Assembly: GCA_013359265.1 (NCBI GenBank)
Contig: JABWCD010000017.1
Span: 1-64,000 of the forward strand
From: Candidatus Hydrogenedentota bacterium
GTDB taxonomy: Bacteria > Hydrogenedentota > Hydrogenedentia > Hydrogenedentales > SLHB01
DNA: 64,000 nt
Direction of reading: 5' to 3'
Shown here: positions 45,757 to 55,089 of the stretch, one piece after another
Layout: every line of letters starts with the position of its first letter
Position numbering within the stretch: the stretch's first letter is position 1
Notes under the pieces: generated by a model
Seen by the model: the letters and a program-made list of their open reading frames with translations, nothing else
Database searches by the model: none
What the model was told of the DNA's origin: nothing
Program-made: the position numbers and the translations under genes

Positions 45757-46236
45757 ATGGCTGTCAAATACGTTTGCCCCAAGTGCAACCGCAGGTTCAC
45801 TCAATGGGGCGCGGAGAAATACGGGTTCAAATGCCCGGACGACCAGTGGCGCCCGAAGGATCATCCCGACGACGTCGAACTTGTTCGCCTTGGGCCTTCC
45901 GAGGATCGGCCTGCACGCCGACCCGCGCTGAAGAAAGGCGCGCGCAAACTGGCCGTCAGCCTCCCCGCGGGCTACGGAGACGAAGCCGTGTCTGACGTCG
46001 GCGATCTCGAAACCGCCGCCGAGTTCGACAGCACCGATACCGGCTTCGAGGACACCGAGTCCGACGAAGACGAAGGTACCGACGAGGAAGTCGTCGCCGA
46101 AACCGTGCTGGAAGTCGAGAGCGAGGAAGTCGCCGCCGACGCCGAGTTGGGCGAGGCCATCGACGTCGAAGGCGGGGAAGGCGACGAAGAAATCGTGGCC
46201 GACGAAGAAACTGTCGAAGAAGAGTGGCAGGAATAA
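45757..46236 (+). CDS. Small zinc-ribbon protein with long acidic tail
   Basis: A 159-residue protein. The first 25 residues carry CPKC and a later Cys (FKCPDD), a ribbon-like metal site with only three visible cysteines. After a basic stretch (ARRPALKKGARKL) the last 90 residues are almost all acidic and small residues (EDTESDEDEG, DEEVV, EEVAADAELGEA). Such a tail is probably disordered and could mimic nucleic acid or bind a basic partner. It is a monocistronic unit with its own strong promoter and terminator, so it may be well expressed. Function is unknown. Confidence 0.7.
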   Translation: MAVKYVCPKCNRRFTQWGAEKYGFKCPDDQWRPKDHPDDVELVRLGPSEDRPARRPALKKGARKLAVSLPAGYGDEAVSDVGDLETAAEFDSTDTGFEDTESDEDEGTDEEVVAETVLEVESEEVAADAELGEAIDVEGGEGDEEIVADEETVEEEWQE

Positions 46237-46263
46237 ACCTCCGCGCCAAAAGTACGTATCGCC

Positions 46264-46300
46264 AAGTGCTCCCGGGCATTCCCGGGAGCACTTTTATTTT
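46264..46300 (+). terminator. Rho-independent terminator
   Basis: A perfect 13-bp stem (46264-46276 with 46281-46293), a CATT loop and a T-rich tail (TTATTTT) follow the zinc-ribbon gene by 27 bp. Confidence 0.92.
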
Positions 46301-46351
46301 GTACGGAAACCGGCGACGTTTCGATCGAGTCCCCGGTAGCGTGTTGCAGTT

Positions 46352-47896
46352 ATGTTAGTGACGCCATCCAATTTGCCTGCTGGCACTCCACACCAACCTG
46401 ACCGTCTCCTTCGGGCATCCTGCGCGGCACTGGTGGCCGCGACCCTTGTGTGCGTTTGCGTGATGCTCATTCGCGGCGCTGGCCTTCGGTTTGTAAGCGG
46501 GTCATGGACGGCATTGGCAGTCGATGCCGCACACGGAACGTTGTACAGGTCCATCATGGGACCATTGGGTTACGGCGGCACACGTTACATGCCCCTTCAC
46601 TTCGCGCTGCACGGCGTACTGATTAATACCATGAATGACCCGGTTATTGCCGGCTCGATTCTCACGGGTACTTCCGCCGCCGGTCTGCTCACCGGCGTGT
46701 TCGCGTTGTTGCGGGCGTTGGGCGTTTCGCGCAACTGGGCGGTTTGCGGTGCTGTGCTCAGCCTCGCGTCCATCGCAAGCCAACTCGCAATCACTACAAT
46801 CCGCGGCGATCTTCTACCGGCTGCGCTCAACGCGTGGGGTCTCGCATTGTTGGCGCGCCAACGCGGCCGGGATTCAATCCACGTGGGGGTACCGGTTCTT
46901 CTTTTTGTGCTCGCGTTCTCGGCCAAGATTACGACGTTGTTCGGTCTTGCCGCGAGCATTTCGACGCTGATCCTTGCGCGTCACGTGAAGTGCGCGGTTC
47001 GTATGGGGCTTGCGGCCGCCGCGGGCATGCTTGTGTGCGTCGCCGCAATATTTTGGGCCAGCGATGGGCGCGTAGTTGAATCCATGCGCGTTTGCGGCTC
47101 CGGCGGCGCGGGTATGGCCGATATTCTCAAAGCGCCGCTGAAGTTCGGTTTGTTTGCCTGCACTGATCTCGGGTTTCTGCCATTCTTTCTTGCGGCTTCG
47201 CTGGGTGTGGCCACGGTTCGGCGAGCGTCGTTCCGAGAGCTGCCGGCGCAATATTTTCTATGGACATTGGCGGCGACGGTACTCATATTCGGATCGCCCG
47301 GAATCGATTTCAACCACCTACTCGACCTTCACGTCGCGGGCGTTGTGCTGCTTGTTGTGCTCGCAAATCAGGCATCACTTGCGCCAATTGCACGGCGACT
47401 GCTTTCCATCTCGGGATTTGTCTCCAGCGCCGCGATCCTCATCGTGTGTGGGATTGCGCTCTACGCGTTCCCGGAACCGCTCCAACGGGACCGCATCAAC
47501 GCGTTCAACGCCGCAAAAGGTACGTCAGGCCCGGTGCTGTCGGAAGACCCGTGGGTTCCGGTGATCGGCGGCGACACGCCCTATGTGCTGGACGCGTTCA
47601 ATCTGCGGCTGGCCAGCGCCAACGACCCACGCGTGCGCGACGACCTATGGTCGAGAATCGAAGCGCAGTTCTTCAGTGGCGTGGTGCTGACGCCGATCGA
47701 AAACAGGGAAACCGGCGAATTCGAGCTGGACGGCGCATGGCTCGGCGTGACGCATTACGGCGGCTTGCACTTTCCCCCGGGTTTTGTGGAGAAAGTCTTC
47801 CAGCACTACGAACCAGTGGCACGCTTTCATTCATACCTGGTGCTCAAGCCGAAGGCCGGAGACGGGCCGCGTCAATCGTCGTCGTCGCCCAAGTAG
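46352..47896 (+). CDS. GT-C type membrane glycosyltransferase-like protein
   Basis: A 514-residue polytopic protein with about ten membrane segments. The first outer loop has HGTLYRSIMGPLGYGGTRYMPLHF, typical of a bacterial PMT/ArnT-like GT-C family, and a soluble C-terminus follows (about 375-514). The sugar donor is probably polyprenyl-phosphate linked; the acceptor is unknown. The 3' end overlaps livF (convergent) by 25 bp. No good ribosome site is seen before ATG 46352. Confidence 0.7.
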   Translation: MLVTPSNLPAGTPHQPDRLLRASCAALVAATLVCVCVMLIRGAGLRFVSGSWTALAVDAAHGTLYRSIMGPLGYGGTRYMPLHFALHGVLINTMNDPVIAGSILTGTSAAGLLTGVFALLRALGVSRNWAVCGAVLSLASIASQLAITTIRGDLLPAALNAWGLALLARQRGRDSIHVGVPVLLFVLAFSAKITTLFGLAASISTLILARHVKCAVRMGLAAAAGMLVCVAAIFWASDGRVVESMRVCGSGGAGMADILKAPLKFGLFACTDLGFLPFFLAASLGVATVRRASFRELPAQYFLWTLAATVLIFGSPGIDFNHLLDLHVAGVVLLVVLANQASLAPIARRLLSISGFVSSAAILIVCGIALYAFPEPLQRDRINAFNAAKGTSGPVLSEDPWVPVIGGDTPYVLDAFNLRLASANDPRVRDDLWSRIEAQFFSGVVLTPIENRETGEFELDGAWLGVTHYGGLHFPPGFVEKVFQHYEPVARFHSYLVLKPKAGDGPRQSSSSPK

Positions 47897-48597
47897 GCTT
47901 CCTTGACGCGCGGGTCCTTCAGCAGCAGCTCCGCCTTTTCCTCGAGTACGATCGTTCCCGTTTCGATGACATACCCGCGATGCGCCGTCTTCAGTGCAAG
48001 GTGTGCGTTCTGCTCCACGAGAAGTATTGTCATGCCTTCTTTGTTCAACTCGCGTATGGTCGCGAAGATTTTTGCGGTAAGTATCGGCGCGACGCCCATG
48101 GACGGCTCGTCCATCAACAGCATTTTCGGACGACTCATCAGCGCGCGGCCAATGGCGAGCATCTGCTGTTCGCCGCCGGACAGTGTCCCGCCGAGTTGCC
48201 GCCTGCGTTCGCCCAGAATTGGGAACAGGTTATAGACCTTTTCAATATCGAGTTTGATCGCCTGCTGGTCGCGGCGCAGGTACGCTCCCAGTTCGAGGTT
48301 TTCGAGCACCGTAAGCCGCGGGAAAATCTTGCGGCCTTCGGGTACCTGCGCGAGGCCCTCCTCGACTATCGTGTGCGGCTTGTAGCCCGTGATGTCCGCG
48401 CCGTCGAAGTGCACCGCGCCGCTGCGCGCGCGCAACAACCCGGACACGCACATGAGGGTCGACGACTTGCCCGCGCCGTTCGCGCCGATGAGCGTGACAA
48501 TCTCTCCGCTGTGCACTTCGAGCGACACGCCCTTGAGGGCTTCGATCGGCCCGTAGCCGGCAACGACGTTCTGGATGCAAAGCAATGGCGCGGCCAT
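47872..48597 (-). CDS. livF: Branched-chain amino-acid type ABC transporter ATP-binding protein LivF
   Basis: A 241-residue ATPase with Walker A GANGAGKSS, Q-loop, signature LSGGEQQ, Walker B LLMDEPSMG and H-loop VEQN. It is the usual length for LivF and has no insertion, unlike its partner LivG. ATG 48597 overlaps the livG stop (ATGA). It is the last gene of a livKHMGF operon. Confidence 0.95.
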   Translation of the reverse strand: MAAPLLCIQNVVAGYGPIEALKGVSLEVHSGEIVTLIGANGAGKSSTLMCVSGLLRARSGAVHFDGADITGYKPHTIVEEGLAQVPEGRKIFPRLTVLENLELGAYLRRDQQAIKLDIEKVYNLFPILGERRRQLGGTLSGGEQQMLAIGRALMSRPKMLLMDEPSMGVAPILTAKIFATIRELNKEGMTILLVEQNAHLALKTAHRGYVIETGTIVLEEKAELLLKDPRVKEAYLGDDDD

Positions 48598-49628
48598 CAG
48601 GCGTCTTCCGTGCCGAGGTAGGCCTTGCGTACTTTCGGATTGGCTTGGACTTCGTCCGGCGTGCCTTCCGCGATCTTGTTGCCGTAATCGAGAACGGCGA
48701 TGCGATCGGATACCTCCATGACAAGGTCCATATGGTGTTCGATGAGCATCACGGAAACGCCGCGCTCGCGAATTTTGCGGATCAAGACCATCAAGTCGTC
48801 GGACTCGCTCGGGTTCATTCCCGCCGCGGGCTCGTCCAGCAATAAAAGTTTTGGCTCACTCGCAAGCGCGCGCGCGATTTCCAGCCGGCGCTGGTGTCCA
48901 TACGACAAAGAAGCCGCCGGCGCGCTGGCGTCGTCGTCCAATTCCACAAACTTGAGCAATTCCATCGCTTTCGCTTCGGCGCCGCGGTACTCGCGAAAGA
49001 ACAACGGCAGCCGCAGCGCCGCGTGCCAGAACCGGGAACGGAATTTGGTATCCATTCCGACGAGAACGTTTTCCAGCACGGACATTTGATGAAAGAGCCG
49101 CGGGTTTTGAAATGTGCGCGCAATGCCCCCGCAGGCTATGACGTCCGGCGTGCAGCGTGCGCGGCGCCACACCGCGACGGCCCCGGCGAATCCAACGAGC
49201 CCGCCGGCGAGGGCCGGCAGCATGCTCGACGTCCAAGGCAGTTCGCGGAAAAACGCGACAGCATCCCCGATGGATTTGCCCCACGGGAACGCCTCCTGAA
49301 ACACGTAGTTCGCCGTGACGGTGGCGTCCCACAGTCCGCGAATATTGAGCGCAATCACAAACCCGGCGGCCGTGGCAAGCGTGATAAACGCGATGCCCAA
49401 CACGGTGCGCAGGGACACCGGCCGCGCGCCGGACCGGCCATCGATGCGCACGCAGCCGCAGGTGGGCTCGTAAACGCCGGTAATGACATTGAAAACGGTC
49501 GTCTTGCCCGCTCCGTTGGGACCAATCACGGAGAAGATTTGGCCGCGTTCGACCTGAAGGTCCACCTCGTTGACCGCCGTCAAGCCGCCGAACCGGATGG
49601 TGACATTGTCCACGCTCAGCAGGCTCAC
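48597..49628 (-). CDS. livG: LivG ATP-binding protein with a ~100-residue membrane-like insertion
   Basis: A 343-residue protein, about 90 longer than ordinary LivG. Walker A GPNGAGKT is at 36-43, the Q-loop at Q174 in ARTFQN, signature LSYGHQ at 241-246, Walker B LLLLDEP at 261-267, and the H-loop at 298-299. Between IDGR (62-65) and GGIARTFQ (167-174) lie two strongly hydrophobic segments (about 73-96 and 136-154) joined by a loop with several aromatic residues. Both flanks are in frame and standard, so this is a true insertion and not a frameshift. GTG 49628 overlaps the livM stop (GTGA). Confidence 0.92.
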   Translation of the reverse strand: MSLLSVDNVTIRFGGLTAVNEVDLQVERGQIFSVIGPNGAGKTTVFNVITGVYEPTCGCVRIDGRSGARPVSLRTVLGIAFITLATAAGFVIALNIRGLWDATVTANYVFQEAFPWGKSIGDAVAFFRELPWTSSMLPALAGGLVGFAGAVAVWRRARCTPDVIACGGIARTFQNPRLFHQMSVLENVLVGMDTKFRSRFWHAALRLPLFFREYRGAEAKAMELLKFVELDDDASAPAASLSYGHQRRLEIARALASEPKLLLLDEPAAGMNPSESDDLMVLIRKIRERGVSVMLIEHHMDLVMEVSDRIAVLDYGNKIAEGTPDEVQANPKVRKAYLGTEDA

Positions 49629-50710
49629 GGCACACGGACCTTTCCCTGTTTCGATCGCCGCTCGTCCGCGGCTTCGTGGAGTTCGGCCTTGAGTTGTCGC
49701 GACGGCAGGAGGCCTTCCGGCTTGAAACGCATCGCGAGAATAAGCGCAAGACCGAAAATCATGTACTTCCAATTGCCCGGGACCGTCAGTACGTTTTGCG
49801 TGTTCATCCAGCCCTTTTGTTGCAGGAGCGTCGTCAGCTTTACGAGCAGAATGGAGTTGAATCCGATCATGACAAACGCGCCGAGCAACACGCCGCCGAT
49901 GTTTCCCATACCGCCGATGATGACGATGCAAAGCGCGATAATCGAAATCTGAAAATCGTAATTCCCCGGCTCGCCGGTCGAGCCGAGATATGCCGCCCAC
50001 AGCCCGCCGGACATGCTGGCCAGCGCAGCGCCCATCGCAAATGCCAGCAACTTAACTTTGACCGGATTGATGCCCATGCACGTCGCGGCGATTTCGTCTT
50101 CGCGGATCGAAATCCACGAACGCCCCACCCGGGAATGTTCGAGGTTTCGACTGAACACGACAACGATGCCAACCAGCGCGAGGAAGAAATAGTACGAGGG
50201 AAGAATCGTTTGCATACCGAGCGTGTGACCGAAAACCGCGGGCGCCGGAAGCGGATTGATTCCCTGTGTACCCTGCGTGATGTTGTCGAGGTTCTTCAGC
50301 GAATCCTGGACCATTTCGCCGAACCCAAGCGTAACGATGGCCAGGTAATCGCCACGCAGCCGAATCGTCGGCAGACCGAGCACCACGCCCGCCATCGCCC
50401 CGATGCCGATAGTTATCGCCAAAGCAGCCGTAAACCCCAATCGAAACGGATAAATCTCGCACGTGAGAATGGCATAACTGTATGCGCCGATCGCCATGAA
50501 CGCCGCGATGCCAAGGTTGAGCAGGCCGGTGTAGCCTGTGACGATGTTCAATCCGAGGCCGAGAATCGCAAAGATAAAGATGGGCCGCATCAATCCGGCG
50601 ATGCGGTACTCCTGCGGCACGAGCATATCGAGGAATGGAATGACGGCCGCGACCGCGAACAGCACCCAAACGGCGTTAACAACAAGGCCGCGGCGAATCC
50701 CCCCGAGCAT
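49625..50710 (-). CDS. livM: Branched-chain amino-acid type ABC permease LivM
   Basis: A 361-residue permease with about nine membrane segments. The family blocks GLGLNIVTGYTGLLNLG, LRGDYLAIVTLGFGE and SIREDEIAATCMGIN are present. The C-terminal tail after FKPEGLLP is charged and cytoplasmic. It sits 6 bp downstream of livH and overlaps livG by 4 bp. Confidence 0.94.
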   Translation of the reverse strand: MLGGIRRGLVVNAVWVLFAVAAVIPFLDMLVPQEYRIAGLMRPIFIFAILGLGLNIVTGYTGLLNLGIAAFMAIGAYSYAILTCEIYPFRLGFTAALAITIGIGAMAGVVLGLPTIRLRGDYLAIVTLGFGEMVQDSLKNLDNITQGTQGINPLPAPAVFGHTLGMQTILPSYYFFLALVGIVVVFSRNLEHSRVGRSWISIREDEIAATCMGINPVKVKLLAFAMGAALASMSGGLWAAYLGSTGEPGNYDFQISIIALCIVIIGGMGNIGGVLLGAFVMIGFNSILLVKLTTLLQQKGWMNTQNVLTVPGNWKYMIFGLALILAMRFKPEGLLPSRQLKAELHEAADERRSKQGKVRVP

Positions 50711-50716
50711 GCCGCG

Positions 50717-51679
50717 CTACACCTTCTCGCGGACGTGCGCGCCCAGCAATCCGGAGGGCCGGAACGTGAGCACGACAATGAGGATCGTAAATACAACGAC
50801 GTTGGTCCATTCCGTGGCAATGTATTGATCGCTGGCCGCGCGCACGACGCCGATCAGAATGCCGCCCAGCACGGCGCCCGGCAGACTGCCGATCCCCCCG
50901 AGCACGGCCGCGGTAAACGCGTCCATCCCGACGCGAAATCCCATCTGAAAGTAAATGGTCTGGTTGTACGAGGCATACACAACACTGGCGATTCCCGCGA
51001 GCGCGCCGCCGATGAGGAAGGTCGCGCCTATCACGCGGTCCACGTCGACGCCCATGAGGCGCGCGGCCATCTGATTCTGCGCGACGGCGCGCATCGCCTT
51101 GCCGAGGCGCGTAAACTTCACCAGCAGGCTTAGCGCGATCATCATCGGCAACGTCATGCCGAACACCAACACTTCGTTCCATGTGACGAAGATATTGCTG
51201 TCTTCGCCCAACAGATTGTCGGTCGATACGAGCGCGGGAAAATCCTTCGGGGCCGCCGCGGCAACACCGCCGCTGAACACGTCCATCGGCACACCGCCCC
51301 AGAACAAACCGATATTCACGAACACAAAGGACACGCCAATCGCGGAGACCAGCGGGGCAAGCCGTGGCGCCGACCGCAGCGGCCGGTACGCAAGCCGGTC
51401 CACGCTCCAATTCAATCCCGCGCAGAACAGCGGTACCGCAATGAACAGCGGCAAAACGGACCACGAGATCATCGCCGGTTCGGGAAGTTGATCGATGCCG
51501 AGCACACCGAGAATCGTCAGGGCAAGGAAGGTGCCCAGCATGAACAAATCGCCGTGGGCGAAGTTAATGAGTTCGATGATACCGTACACCATCGTGTATC
51601 CGAGGGCGATCAGGGCGATGATCATGCCATTGGACAGGCCGATGATCAGTTGTTGGATAATAACCTCGGTGTTCGTCAT
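50717..51679 (-). CDS. livH: Branched-chain amino-acid type ABC permease LivH
   Basis: A 320-residue permease showing GLSNGMIIALIALGYTMVYG, INFAHGDLFMLG and the cytoplasmic coupling block KAMRAVAQNQMAARLMG. It pairs with LivM to form the membrane channel. A loop of about 30 residues (DVFSGGVAAAAPKDF) between membrane segments is longer than usual. It lies 33 bp after livK. Confidence 0.94.
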   Translation of the reverse strand: MTNTEVIIQQLIIGLSNGMIIALIALGYTMVYGIIELINFAHGDLFMLGTFLALTILGVLGIDQLPEPAMISWSVLPLFIAVPLFCAGLNWSVDRLAYRPLRSAPRLAPLVSAIGVSFVFVNIGLFWGGVPMDVFSGGVAAAAPKDFPALVSTDNLLGEDSNIFVTWNEVLVFGMTLPMMIALSLLVKFTRLGKAMRAVAQNQMAARLMGVDVDRVIGATFLIGGALAGIASVVYASYNQTIYFQMGFRVGMDAFTAAVLGGIGSLPGAVLGGILIGVVRAASDQYIATEWTNVVVFTILIVVLTFRPSGLLGAHVREKV

Positions 51680-51712
51680 CGCTGCGCGGGGGCCTTCCTG
51701 CTTCGGATCCCG

Positions 51713-52912
51713 TTACTGCCCGAGGATTTTTACGAACTCGAACTTGCCGTTTTTGACCGTGTTGCCGCTGAGGGTCTTCGACGTGATATCGCCGTTCTCG
51801 TCAAACGACCATTTCCCCAGCAGCCCGTCGAAATCCTTGATCTTGCCGCACGCCTCCGAAATCGCCGCGCGGTCTTTCTTGCCCGCGATACGAATCGCTT
51901 CGAGCGCGGCGCGCGCGCTTTCGTAGCCGTACGCCGCGTACGCTTCCGGCTCGCTGTTGTATTTCTTCTTGTAGTTCGCGTAAAACTCCGCGCCTTTGCC
52001 GGTCAACTTGTCCGCGGGCAGGCCGCCAAACGTGATGAACGTGTTCCCTTCGAGATTGTTCGCGCCGGCGGATTGAATGAACGCATTCTCGAAGCAACCG
52101 TCCGGCACCATGAATTTCACATTGAGGCCCGACGCGCGAATGTCCTTCGCAAGTTGCCCGGCGTTAGACTGCGTTGTGCCGCCGAAGTAGACAAGGTCCG
52201 GTCGCTTCTGGCGAATCTTTGTAACCAGGGAGCGATAGTTCGATGCTTTGGAATCGACCCCCTCGAAGCCGACGACCTCCAGGCCAATCGGTTTGCTGGC
52301 CTTATCGAACATCATCGCGATGCCCTTGCCGTACAACTCGCGATCGTGCAGCACGAATGCCTTCTGGCAGCCCATGTCCTTTGCCCAATGCGCGGCCACC
52401 ATACCCTGGATATCGTCCGCGGGTACGACGCGGAAGTACGTTACCTTACCGCTGGGACGATAGATCATCGGCTCGTTCGCTTCGCCCACACCCGGTTTCG
52501 TCAGGCCCGGCCAGGTATTCGCCGGACTCACCATGAGCAGATGGGCCGCGTTCAATTTCGGCATCGCAATCTTCGCGGCGCCGCTATTATACGTGCCGAT
52601 GTAGACCATCACGTTCGGGTCCGCGATGGCCTTGTCGGCATTGGCCGCTTCGATGGCGGGATCCCATTGCCCGCGTTCGGGCGACGCGTCGTCCCACGGC
52701 TCGTATTGGATCGTGAAGTCACCGACCTTGCCGCCCGCCTCGTCGATAGCGAGTTTGATGCCGTTTACGATTGTCGTCGTCTGCGCGTTTGCGCTCCCGG
52801 TGTGCGGCAGGCTGGATACAATCTTGATGACGTTCGGCTGGGCGTCGGCCTGAGGCGCGGCCAGCAAACCGGCCGTGGCGGCCAGGCAAATCAGGAGTGC
52901 AGTGCCTCGCAT
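51713..52912 (-). CDS. livK: Periplasmic branched-chain amino-acid type binding protein LivK/LivJ
   Basis: A 399-residue type I periplasmic binding protein. It has a signal peptide (LICLAATAGLLAAPQADA) without a lipobox Cys, then VIKIVSSLPHTGS and GIKLAIDEAGG of the first lobe. The ligand could be an amino acid, amide or other small molecule; binding residues cannot be assigned with confidence. GGGAGA stands 9 nt upstream of ATG 52912. It is the first gene of the operon. Confidence 0.92.
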   Translation of the reverse strand: MRGTALLICLAATAGLLAAPQADAQPNVIKIVSSLPHTGSANAQTTTIVNGIKLAIDEAGGKVGDFTIQYEPWDDASPERGQWDPAIEAANADKAIADPNVMVYIGTYNSGAAKIAMPKLNAAHLLMVSPANTWPGLTKPGVGEANEPMIYRPSGKVTYFRVVPADDIQGMVAAHWAKDMGCQKAFVLHDRELYGKGIAMMFDKASKPIGLEVVGFEGVDSKASNYRSLVTKIRQKRPDLVYFGGTTQSNAGQLAKDIRASGLNVKFMVPDGCFENAFIQSAGANNLEGNTFITFGGLPADKLTGKGAEFYANYKKKYNSEPEAYAAYGYESARAALEAIRIAGKKDRAAISEACGKIKDFDGLLGKWSFDENGDITSKTLSGNTVKNGKFEFVKILGQ

Positions 52913-53046
52913 GATAAAGGTCTCCCGGTCGAGTACGACCCATGGGTTTGCGTTACGTAAATCAGACGCGGATGGCCTTCGAGGTATTCAGCGTCGTTCG
53001 CTTAGATTCCCACGTTAAGGGCACGAATTTCAAGATGTTGCGACCG

Positions 53047-55089
53047 CTATTGGTGCTCCCCTCTGCGGAGGTTCGGCCGAATCTTCCACTCCGCGTCCTC
53101 GCCGAAACGTGTCTGGCCCTTGCCGTCCCTTCCGGCGTGCCCGGCGAAGCGGTCTCCGTAGAGCACGCGAACGGCGCCGAACTGCGCGAATATCGCGATG
53201 ATCGATGCCACGATGCCGACACCGACCGCGCGTCCCACACTTGCCGACCAACGGCGAAGCGGCGATACATCGCATGTGTCCTCGTCGCGTGGAAGCGTCA
53301 GGACCATCGCCGTGCAGATCAGTCCATTTACAATGATGATCCACTCGGTCAACAACCGCTGCTCGTTGAACCCGTTCAGCGCGCGCTCGAAATTGCCAAT
53401 GATCATCGTCCACATAAACACAAGATAGAACAATTGGCACTTGCCCAGCGACGGCCTCGGAATCAGCGCAATCGGGCGCACAAGGTGCCGCGCCAGCAGC
53501 AACACCACAACAGCCGCGATCAGCGCGTAGGTAAGGTTGAACCACGCCGCGGCGCTCAATTCGATGCTATCGAACAGCGGCGCCTTCATCGTCGCCTGCA
53601 CGGGCTTAACGCCCTCGTTCGTCCAAACAACGACGTTCTTGACCAGATTGAGGTAGGTGAGCAGCACCAGGACAAAGCTCGCCGCGAACACCTGCGTCCA
53701 TCGGCGCGTGGCGCGAGACACGTCACTGTCGGCCAAGCGCGGCGCGCGTGTTGCGAGCAGCCCCATGGCGAGCGCGATGCCAATGCCGTTCACGAACCCG
53801 TAGCTTTGCTCGAGAAAGCTGTGCCAGTTCGCGCCTTGCCAGTGCGCCCATGCCGCCTCGATATCAGCCGACGGGCTGGGGCTGAGCCGATCGGGATTCA
53901 ATCGATACGGGTTGCCCGGCCATACCATGATTAGCTTCAGACACGCGATTCCCGGAAACGCGATGCCGCCCACAAACGCGCTCACAAGCGACGCGTACCC
54001 GACCGGCGCGAGGCCGTTGCGAAACACGTAGATCAGCATACCCGCCATTACGCCACAGATGCCCGCCCAATCGTCGCTGCGCGGCGGTGTCATTCGGAAT
54101 CCGCCGTACTCCGCAAATGCATTGCTGAGAATCACCGGCATGATTAGAAACGAGATCAACCAACCCAGCGCCATGTGGAGATACAGCGACGACCCCGATC
54201 GAAACTTTCCGTAGACCTTGAAATACGCCGTTAACCCAAGAATCAGTCCGATGAGCGCACCGATCGCATTGGGGAAGTCCGAGAGAAACTGCGGCCAATT
54301 GGTCAACAGGTTGTCGGCTGAGAATTTCGTCGTGTCGCCTTGTGGATGAACGAGGTACGCCGCGAGATTCTCAGTCAAACCCGCTGCGCGCAGTGCCACG
54401 AATGCGAAATGGCCTGCGGTCGATCCAACGAGCGCAAACGGAAGCAACAGCACGACACGCTGCGGCTCGCGGCGGCGGTCCCACAGATCGAACGCGAGCA
54501 TGGCAGCAACCGCGAGTAGCGCCTGCATCCAATCTGCATCGAACCAATAGAACGGACTTTCTTGCCGGTGCCCGGACTTGTCGAACGCGTTCGGGTCTTC
54601 TCCCCACACGTAGTGACGATACGCCATCACGGCGGGGACCTCGCCAAGTTTCAGCACGGCCCAAAAGGCAAAAACCCAAATGAGAGGGCGGAACAACTCG
54701 GTGAGTCGGTCACGATCCGCGACAGCGGGAAGCGCCGTGCCCGCGCCTCCCATGCCAGCCCACAGAAAGCCAATGACGAATAGTCCGAAGAACCCGTACA
54801 ACTGAGACGGCGCGTGGCCGGAATGCGTGTACGAGATGACTTGCATGTACGAAATCGACGCGCCAAACGCCCAACCCAGCGCGCCGAACATGCCGAAGTA
54901 CGCGACGCGCTCGCGCCAGTCCTCGCGGCCTGATAACAGGCACGCGGCGATTCCCGCCAACGCGCCCGGAATCATCGCGCCGTATTCGTGGCCAAAATTC
55001 CCGCGAATGCCCCACCCAATCGACAATGAAAGCGCAACAAGTAAAAACGATAATGGGCGAAGCCCAGGCGCGCGCACGGTTTTCGTCAT
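53047..55089 (-). CDS. Large polytopic membrane protein, unknown
   Basis: A 680-residue protein with about 15-16 hydrophobic segments, rich in Trp and Gly. The N-terminal SLSIGWGIRGNFGHEYGAM and later GGIAFPGIACLK are distinctive, but no family is recognised. ATG 55089 overlaps the stop of the upstream CgeB-like gene (ATGA), so the two are coupled; a membrane transporter or transferase working with that glycosyltransferase is a guess. The longer frame to 55125 is not used. Confidence 0.65.
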   Translation of the reverse strand: MTKTVRAPGLRPLSFLLVALSLSIGWGIRGNFGHEYGAMIPGALAGIAACLLSGREDWRERVAYFGMFGALGWAFGASISYMQVISYTHSGHAPSQLYGFFGLFVIGFLWAGMGGAGTALPAVADRDRLTELFRPLIWVFAFWAVLKLGEVPAVMAYRHYVWGEDPNAFDKSGHRQESPFYWFDADWMQALLAVAAMLAFDLWDRRREPQRVVLLLPFALVGSTAGHFAFVALRAAGLTENLAAYLVHPQGDTTKFSADNLLTNWPQFLSDFPNAIGALIGLILGLTAYFKVYGKFRSGSSLYLHMALGWLISFLIMPVILSNAFAEYGGFRMTPPRSDDWAGICGVMAGMLIYVFRNGLAPVGYASLVSAFVGGIAFPGIACLKLIMVWPGNPYRLNPDRLSPSPSADIEAAWAHWQGANWHSFLEQSYGFVNGIGIALAMGLLATRAPRLADSDVSRATRRWTQVFAASFVLVLLTYLNLVKNVVVWTNEGVKPVQATMKAPLFDSIELSAAAWFNLTYALIAAVVVLLLARHLVRPIALIPRPSLGKCQLFYLVFMWTMIIGNFERALNGFNEQRLLTEWIIIVNGLICTAMVLTLPRDEDTCDVSPLRRWSASVGRAVGVGIVASIIAIFAQFGAVRVLYGDRFAGHAGRDGKGQTRFGEDAEWKIRPNLRRGEHQ

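Noticed and set aside
45956-46291. Arginine-rich minus-strand frame opposite the zinc-ribbon gene
   Set aside because: It is the complement of GAC/GAA-rich acidic codons; the promoter and terminator both point to the plus strand.
49629-50000. Extension of LivG back to 50000
   Set aside because: The extra part lies inside livM; GTG 49628 overlaps the livM stop as expected in this operon.
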